The translations under genes were made by a program, and so were the position numbers. A stretch of 64,000 nucleotides of DNA. Origin: DASZZZ01 sp036260375 (GTDB taxonomy: Bacteria; Actinomycetota; CADDZG01; WHSQ01). Where the stretch lies: the NCBI GenBank assembly GCA_036260375.1, contig DASZZZ010000097.1, positions 1 to 64,000 on the forward strand. The letters are read 5' to 3'. The notes below the pieces were generated by a model. The model did no database searches. It worked only from the letters and a program-made list of their open reading frames with translations, and had not been told where the DNA came from. This document shows, piece after piece, positions 59,230 to 64,000 of the stretch; the first letter of the stretch is position 1, and every line of letters begins with the position of its first letter.

Positions 59230-59637
59230 ATGGCCACGGCCACGACCCGCTCCCTGCCCGCGCGCGCCCTCGGTGCGCGCGGGCAGGCGACGGTCGAGCT
59301 CGCGCTGTGCCTGCCGGTCGTGCTCGCGCTCGTCGGCGTGCTCGTGGAGGTCGGCGGGCTCGCCGGTGAGCAGGTCCGGCTGTGGCACGCGGCACGAGAG
59401 GCGGCGCGCGCCGCGGCGGTGGAGGCCGACGTCGACGCGGTGCGCGCGGCGGCGCGGCGCGCAGGTCTCGAGCCCGTCGACGCCGAGGTCGACCCGCCGC
59501 CGTCGGAGCGCCGCTCCGGCGAGCCCGTGACCGTGTCGCTCGCCTACCGCCACCGCGGTCGCGTCCCGGTCCTGCGCGCCCTGTTCGACGGCGCCGTCCT
59601 GCGGGCCACGGCGTCGATGCGGATCGAGTCGCCATGA
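59230..59637 (+). CDS. TadE-family pilus protein
   Basis: 135 residues. GQATVELALCLPVVLALVGVLVEVGGLA is the TadE-like N-terminal membrane helix with Glu at the prepilin position, then an extracytoplasmic domain (AAREAARAAAVEADVDAVRAAARR). Minor pseudopilin. Three bases after the Flp gene; overlaps the next gene. Confidence 0.85.
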   Translation: MATATTRSLPARALGARGQATVELALCLPVVLALVGVLVEVGGLAGEQVRLWHAAREAARAAAVEADVDAVRAAARRAGLEPVDAEVDPPPSERRSGEPVTVSLAYRHRGRVPVLRALFDGAVLRATASMRIESP

Positions 59638-60275
59638 CGGTGCTCGTCGCATCGGTTCTCGCGACGCTGACGGTCGCGTTCGCGACGTTCCTGTCCGACG
59701 TCGGGCGCGTCGCCGTCACGCGCGCGCGAGCGCAGACCGCGGCGGACGCTGCCGCGCTCGCGGCGGCGGCCGAGTCGGCGGCCCCCGGCTCGGGCGCGCC
59801 CGTCGCGGCGGCCCGGGCGTTCGCCGCCCGCAACGGCGCGCGCGTTACGGCATGCGACTGCGCGCCGCTCGAGCGCGGCGCAGAGGTGACGGTCGAGATC
59901 GACGGCGTGCCGGCGACCGCCCGCGCCGAGGTCGACACGGAGCGCGTGCGGCGCGGCGGGAGCGGGCTCGACCCGCGCCTGGCGCGGGCGGTCGAGCGGC
60001 TGCTCGACGCGTCCGGGGGCCGGGTGTGGGTGACGTCGGGCGCGCGCACGCCCGCCGAACAGCGGCGCTTGTGGGCTGCCGCCATGGCTCGCTACGGCGA
60101 CGCCGAGGTCGCCGACGACTGGGTCGCGCGGCCCGGCACGTCGGCCCACGAACGCGGCCTCGCGGTCGATCTCGGCGGCGACCTGTCGCTCGCCGTGCGG
60201 CTCGTCGAGCGGCTCGGGCTGCCGCTGCGGCGGCCGATGTCGTGGGAGCCGTGGCACTTCGAGCTCGCGCCGTGA
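59634..60275 (+). CDS. Rv3654c/TadE-like pilus protein fused to a VanY-type DD-carboxypeptidase domain
   Basis: 213 residues. N-terminal helix MTVLVASVLATLTVAFATFLSDVGRVAVTRARAQTAADAAALAAA is the Rv3654c-like (TadG-related) part, extending to about residue 100. From about residue 112 a zinc peptidase follows: LLDASGGRVWVTSGARTPAEQRRLW, TSAHERGLAVDLGG (SxHxxGxAxD) and WEPWHFELAP (final His). This matches M15B D-Ala-D-Ala carboxypeptidases. The fusion would bring a peptidoglycan-trimming activity to the pilus base. Confidence 0.86.
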   Translation: MTVLVASVLATLTVAFATFLSDVGRVAVTRARAQTAADAAALAAAAESAAPGSGAPVAAARAFAARNGARVTACDCAPLERGAEVTVEIDGVPATARAEVDTERVRRGGSGLDPRLARAVERLLDASGGRVWVTSGARTPAEQRRLWAAAMARYGDAEVADDWVARPGTSAHERGLAVDLGGDLSLAVRLVERLGLPLRRPMSWEPWHFELAP

Positions 60276-60433
60276 CCACGGGCGCGCGGCGTCCTCGTGT
60301 CGCGGGCCGCTCGGCGCCGGTCACACACGGCGCTGCGCGCGCGCCGGTCACGGCGCGCGACCCGGCGCGCGGCGTGCTTCGCCCCGGGGGCGCGCGCTTA
60401 GGATCACGCCACCGCGCCGCCCAGGAGGGGTTC

Positions 60434-62023
60434 ATGGAGCGTCAGTCGCCGCACCGCCTCGTCGAGGCGTTGGAGCACCGCATACGGCCTCTCGAGATCG
60501 AGTTCCATCGCGCCTATTGGGACTCGCAGGTCGACGTGACCCCGGAGAACGAGCGCCGCCGCGCCGAGCTCGAGCTGGAGCTTCGGCGCGTCAAGGGCGA
60601 CCCCGACGCGCTGCGCGCGGTCACCGCCGCGCTCGACGACGGCGCCAACGACCCTCTGCTGCGCCGGCAGCTCGAGGTCCTGCGGCTGTCGCTTACCGGC
60701 AACCAGATGGACGAGGCCAAGCGCGAGCAGGTCGTCGCGCTGTCGACGAGCCTCGAGAGCGACTTCGCCGCCTACCGGCCGGAGCTCGACGGGCAACGCC
60801 TCAGCGACAACGACATCGAGCGCATCCTCAAAACGTCGGACGACGCGGACCTGCGGCGGCGGTCGTGGGAGGCGTCGAAGGAGGTGGGCGGCGTCGTCGC
60901 CGACCGCGTGCGCGAGCTGGCGCGCCTTCGCAACGCCACTGCCCACGACCTCGGCTACGCCGACTACTACGGCATGGCGCTCGACCTCCAGGAGCTCGAG
61001 GAGGGATGGCTGTTCGGGATCCTCGACGACATCGAGCGACGGACCGACGAGCCGTTCCGCCGCTGGAAGTCGGAGCTCGACGCCCGCCTCGCGCGCCGCT
61101 TCCAGACCGACGAGCTGTACCCGTGGCACTACGCCGACCCGTTCTTCCAGCAGCTCCCGCCCGACGGCAAGGTGTCGCTCGAGCCGCTCCTCGCCGACGC
61201 GTCGGCGCCCGACCTCGCCGCCAGGTGGTTCGAGCGAATCGGCATCGACCTGTCGGGAGTGATGGGGGCCAGCGACCTCTATCCGCGCGAGCGGAAGTCG
61301 CAGCACGCGTTCTGTATGGACGTCGACCGCTCGGGCCGCGACGTCCGCATCCTGGCGAACGTCGTCCCCGGCGAGCGGTGGACCGAGGTCATGCTGCACG
61401 AGTCGGGTCACGCGGCGTACGACGTGTCGATCGACCCGCGCGTCCCGTACCTCCTGCACCGGCCCCCGCACACGTTCGTCACGGAGGCGATCGCGATCTT
61501 GTCCGGTCGCCGGCTCCACGACCCGCGCTGGCTCGTCGAGGTCGGCGAGCTCGCGCCCGACGACGTCGCGTCGATCGAGGAGCCGTTGCGGCGTGCCCCG
61601 GCGGCCGCGAGCCTGCTGTTCGCGCGCTGGGTGCTCGTCGTCGTCCACTTCGAGCGCGACCTGTACCTCGACCCCGAGTCCGACCTCGACGCGCGCTGGT
61701 GGGAGCTCGTGGAGCGCTTCCAGCTCGTGCGCCGGCCCGAGGGCCGCAGCGCGCCGGACTGGGCGGCGAAGGTCCACATCGCCGCCGCGCCGGCCTACTA
61801 CCAGAACTACCTCCTGGGCGAGATGCTGGCGTCGCAGATCGAGCACACGTGCGAGCGTGAGGGCGCGTCGCTGGTCGACGGCACGGCGGCGGGCGAGTGG
61901 CTCACCGAGCGTGTCTTCCGGCCCGGGTCGTCGAAGCGCTGGGACGCCGTCGTCGAGCACGCGACCGGACGCGGCCTGTCGGCCGACGACTTCGCCGCCG
62001 ACCTCGCCCCGGCCGTCCCGTAA
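60434..62023 (+). CDS. HExxH zinc peptidase of the M2/M3 type
   Basis: 529 residues, mostly helical. Zinc motif HESGH in EVMLHESGHAAYDVS near residue 320, third ligand Glu probably in HTFVTEAIAILSGR downstream. N-terminal QVDVTPENERRRAEL and later DLGYADYYGMALDLQELEE are as in bacterial M2 (ACE-like) or M3 oligopeptidases. No signal peptide, so a cytosolic oligopeptidase is likely. GGAGGGG before the ATG. Confidence 0.85.
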   Translation: MERQSPHRLVEALEHRIRPLEIEFHRAYWDSQVDVTPENERRRAELELELRRVKGDPDALRAVTAALDDGANDPLLRRQLEVLRLSLTGNQMDEAKREQVVALSTSLESDFAAYRPELDGQRLSDNDIERILKTSDDADLRRRSWEASKEVGGVVADRVRELARLRNATAHDLGYADYYGMALDLQELEEGWLFGILDDIERRTDEPFRRWKSELDARLARRFQTDELYPWHYADPFFQQLPPDGKVSLEPLLADASAPDLAARWFERIGIDLSGVMGASDLYPRERKSQHAFCMDVDRSGRDVRILANVVPGERWTEVMLHESGHAAYDVSIDPRVPYLLHRPPHTFVTEAIAILSGRRLHDPRWLVEVGELAPDDVASIEEPLRRAPAAASLLFARWVLVVVHFERDLYLDPESDLDARWWELVERFQLVRRPEGRSAPDWAAKVHIAAAPAYYQNYLLGEMLASQIEHTCEREGASLVDGTAAGEWLTERVFRPGSSKRWDAVVEHATGRGLSADDFAADLAPAVP

Positions 62024-62205
62024 CGCCGCCGGGACGCCGACTCGTCGGAGCACTCACGGCACGGCGCGTCGCATCGGGCCTCCCGAGCCTCGACGCAACA
62101 CCGTGTCCGGCCCCCGGGCGCCTGGGGCTTCTCGCTTTACGTATCGACCCCCGCGGTCCCCGACGGGACGATCGTCGGTAACGACCGGGTAGAGGGGCAG
62201 GGAGC

Positions 62206-63495
62206 GTGACAGGCGAGCAGGAGGGCCATCCTCTGCGGACCGAGCGCGTCATCGCGTTCGTCCGCGCCGGTGTCGTCGCGCTCAACACCCTGACGTACCT
62301 TCAGGAGCCGGTCCCGGCGGCGCGGCGCCCGGTTGCGTACGCGCTCATCGTGAGCGCGTGCCTCTACGCGGCGCTCGGCGTCTACGTCGCGCGGCGCGGC
62401 TGGACGGGCGTTCGCGGCCGCGTCGAGCGCCCGGCGTGGGCCATCGGCTCGACGGTCGCCGACGTCGTGTTCATCGGTCTGTGGGTGTGGGCGACGGGGT
62501 CGGCGTCGTCGCCCTACGACCTGCTGTTCCACGCCGAGGCGGTCGCCACGGTCGGGCGCTTCGGGTTGCGCATCGGATGCGCGTACGTCGCCGGGGCGGC
62601 ACTTCCGTACGCGTGGATCGTCGCCGCGGGCGGCGCGACGTTGCGCGACGTCGTCGTGCGCATCGGCTACCTCGCGGTCGTCACGGTGTTCGCCGGCTAC
62701 TTCGTCGAGGAGGCGCGCCACTCCGAGCGGCACGCGGCCGCGGCGGAGGCCCACGCGCGCTCGCTCGACGAGCTCGCGCACCTGAAGGACGGCTTCATCA
62801 CCCAGGTGTCGCACGAGCTGCGGACGCCGCTCACCGGCGTGCGCGGAGCGGCGCGCACGCTTTCGACGCGCGCCCGCGATCTGACCGACGACCAGCGCGA
62901 GCTGCTCGTCACGATGATCGACCGCCAGTCGGCGCGGCTCACCGTGCTCATCGAGGACATCCTCGACTTCTCCAAGACCGAGGGCGGCCTCGTGCAGCTC
63001 GCGCCCACCGAGGTCGACGTGGAGTCGCTGATCGACGCAGTCGTCGCCGGTGCCGTCGAGTCCGGCGCGCCGAACGTGCGCGCCGGGTCGGTGCCGCCGG
63101 GAGCCTCGCTGCTGTGCGACCGCGACAAGCTGACGCGCGCGCTCGCGAAGCTCGTCGAGAACGCGGTGAAGTTCTCGGCCCCCGAGTCGCCGGTCGTGGT
63201 GTCCGCCAGCGACGTCGACGGCTGGATCTACATCACCGTCACCGACCGCGGCGAGGGCATCCCGCACGAGGAGCAGCGGCGCATCTTCGACAGCTTCCAC
63301 CGCGCCGGGACCGCGTCGACGCGCGTGACCGAGGGCATCGGCATCGGGCTCAGCATCGCGGAGGGCCTCGTGCGGCTGCACGGGGGCCGGATCGAGGTGC
63401 GGAGCGAGCCGGGCGAGGGGTCAGCGTTCACGATCTGCGTCCCGCGTCGAGGCGGCGAGATCCGCCTCGACGCGCCGACGTCCCGTCTCGGCTGA
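62206..63495 (+). CDS. Membrane sensor histidine kinase
   Basis: 429 residues. About five to six membrane segments (residues 12-165), then a HisKA domain with the phospho-acceptor His in ITQVSHELRTPLTGVRGAART, and HATPase_c with the N box (LAKLVENAVKFSAP), G1 (TVTDRGEGIPHEEQRRIF) and G2 (TEGIGIGLSIAEGLV). The membrane part has no recognised ligand domain. No response regulator is adjacent. GTG start after GGGAG. Confidence 0.92.
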   Translation: MTGEQEGHPLRTERVIAFVRAGVVALNTLTYLQEPVPAARRPVAYALIVSACLYAALGVYVARRGWTGVRGRVERPAWAIGSTVADVVFIGLWVWATGSASSPYDLLFHAEAVATVGRFGLRIGCAYVAGAALPYAWIVAAGGATLRDVVVRIGYLAVVTVFAGYFVEEARHSERHAAAAEAHARSLDELAHLKDGFITQVSHELRTPLTGVRGAARTLSTRARDLTDDQRELLVTMIDRQSARLTVLIEDILDFSKTEGGLVQLAPTEVDVESLIDAVVAGAVESGAPNVRAGSVPPGASLLCDRDKLTRALAKLVENAVKFSAPESPVVVSASDVDGWIYITVTDRGEGIPHEEQRRIFDSFHRAGTASTRVTEGIGIGLSIAEGLVRLHGGRIEVRSEPGEGSAFTICVPRRGGEIRLDAPTSRLG

Positions 63496-63551
63496 TCCCG
63501 TCGCGCGCGTCGCCCTCGTGGCGAAGCATGTCGTCGTGCGCGGGGAGCTTG

Positions 63552-64000
63552 TCAGAGACTCGCGGTGCGCTTGAAGCGCGCGTAGACGGCGCGCGCCGAC
63601 GGCTGGATGAAAACGACACTCGCGGCCCCCACCGAGCCGATCGTCGCCGGCACCGTCACCATGCCGACGTCGGCCGGTTTGACCTGCGTCGCCAGCACCG
63701 CGAGCCGGAACGTCTCGGCGGGCGAGATGTCGAGACGCGTGTAGCGGCGCCCCGCCTCGATCCACTTCAACAGCGCGCCGGGATTGCGGGCGATCTCGTC
63801 GCGTAACTGGCGCAGCATCGCGAGAAGCAGGCGGCCCTGGTTGGTCGTGCGGCCGATGTCGCCGTTGGGAAGCGACTTGCGCGTGCGCGCGAACGCGAGC
63901 GCGTCGCCGGGGTCGAGCTTGCGCGTGCCCGCGGGGATGTGCGCGCCGGAGCCGCCCGGGTCGAACATCCCCTTGTCGACGCGGTAGGGGATGTCGCCGA
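63552..64000 (-). CDS. LytR-CpsA-Psr (LCP) family protein, N-terminus cut by window edge
   Basis: The frame is open from the stop at 63552 to the right edge (149 codons), so only the C-terminal part is seen. RKLDPGDALAFARTRKSLPNGDIGRTTNQGRLLLAMLRQL contains the conserved Arg-rich RTR and GDxxRxxxQ segments of LCP phosphotransferases, which attach glycopolymers to peptidoglycan from lipid-linked precursors. An ATG at 63968 is internal. Confidence 0.88.
   Translation of the reverse strand, partial: GDIPYRVDKGMFDPGGSGAHIPAGTRKLDPGDALAFARTRKSLPNGDIGRTTNQGRLLLAMLRQLRDEIARNPGALLKWIEAGRRYTRLDISPAETFRLAVLATQVKPADVGMVTVPATIGSVGAASVVFIQPSARAVYARFKRTASL

Noticed and set aside
1..64000. CRISPR arrays, rRNA genes, transposases or phage integrases
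   Set aside because: No regularly spaced repeats, no rRNA sequence and no transposase or integrase motifs were seen.

Overview
The window reads as chromosome of a very GC-rich actinobacterium-like organism. Most coding DNA has about 75% G+C with G or C at nearly every third codon position. It carries a WhiB protein, a DUF4244-type Flp pilin, an Rv2578c-type radical SAM protein, a Bacillus SigH-like sigma factor and a selenocysteine system. Many genes begin without a Shine-Dalgarno sequence, 6-8 bases after a TANNNT-like hexamer, as in leaderless actinobacterial transcripts. A deep-branching actinobacterial class is my inference; no rRNA is present to fix it. Both edges cut genes: a CocE-type hydrolase on the left and an LCP-family protein on the right.

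Layout. 1-5738: CocE/NonD hydrolase, MFS transporter, glutamate-cysteine ligase-like enzyme, selB. 6091-11356: a compact, lower-GC cassette of LOG-type phosphoribohydrolase, radical SAM enzyme, UPRT-like phosphoribosyltransferase, MFS transporter, inositol-monophosphatase-like phosphatase and a convergent LuxR-type response regulator. It sits between selB and selA, and a short selA-like remnant lies upstream of selB. 11388-16248: selA, a response regulator coupled to it, an M15 peptidase, a putative beta-propeller lipoprotein and a WhiB protein that appears to start at CTG. 16249-20793: MTHFR-like protein, YjbQ, polyprenyl synthase, TetR regulator, HPF-like protein, glycosyltransferase. 20847-26742: a small protein, a nucleotidyltransferase, PAC2 protein, SigH-like sigma factor, LLM oxidoreductase, YczE-like membrane protein, divergent LysR regulator, YCII protein. 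26854-26948: tRNA-Sec. 27028-34148: P-loop kinase coupled to an 8-oxoguanine-deaminase-like amidohydrolase, an AT-richer gap, an XRE-TPR regulator, a secreted beta-helix protein and small envelope proteins.

34145-39993: a PadR regulator diverges from a likely catabolic operon (FAH hydrolase, LLM monooxygenase, cupin, dienelactone hydrolase, small membrane protein, Na+/solute symporter). 40061-45001: AI-2E exporter, then class III aminotransferase, CoA-acylating semialdehyde dehydrogenase and an EamA exporter, suggesting beta-alanine-type breakdown. 45015-53209: small membrane proteins, Rv2578c radical SAM protein, HtpX, a dipeptide-epimerase/DUF1611 pair resembling DgcA-DgcN, EamA exporter, and an ECF sigma factor coupled to a membrane protein. 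53339-60275: NlpC/P60 hydrolase, HAD hydrolase and a Tad pilus locus (CpaE-like, TadA, TadB/C-like fusion, Flp pilin, TadE, and a pilus protein fused to a DD-carboxypeptidase). 60434-64000: HExxH peptidase, histidine kinase, LCP protein.

The most unusual region is the 6091-11356 cassette. A radical SAM enzyme together with nucleotide-forming, nucleotide-cleaving and phosphate-removing enzymes and an exporter suggests an undescribed nucleobase- or nucleoside-derived pathway.
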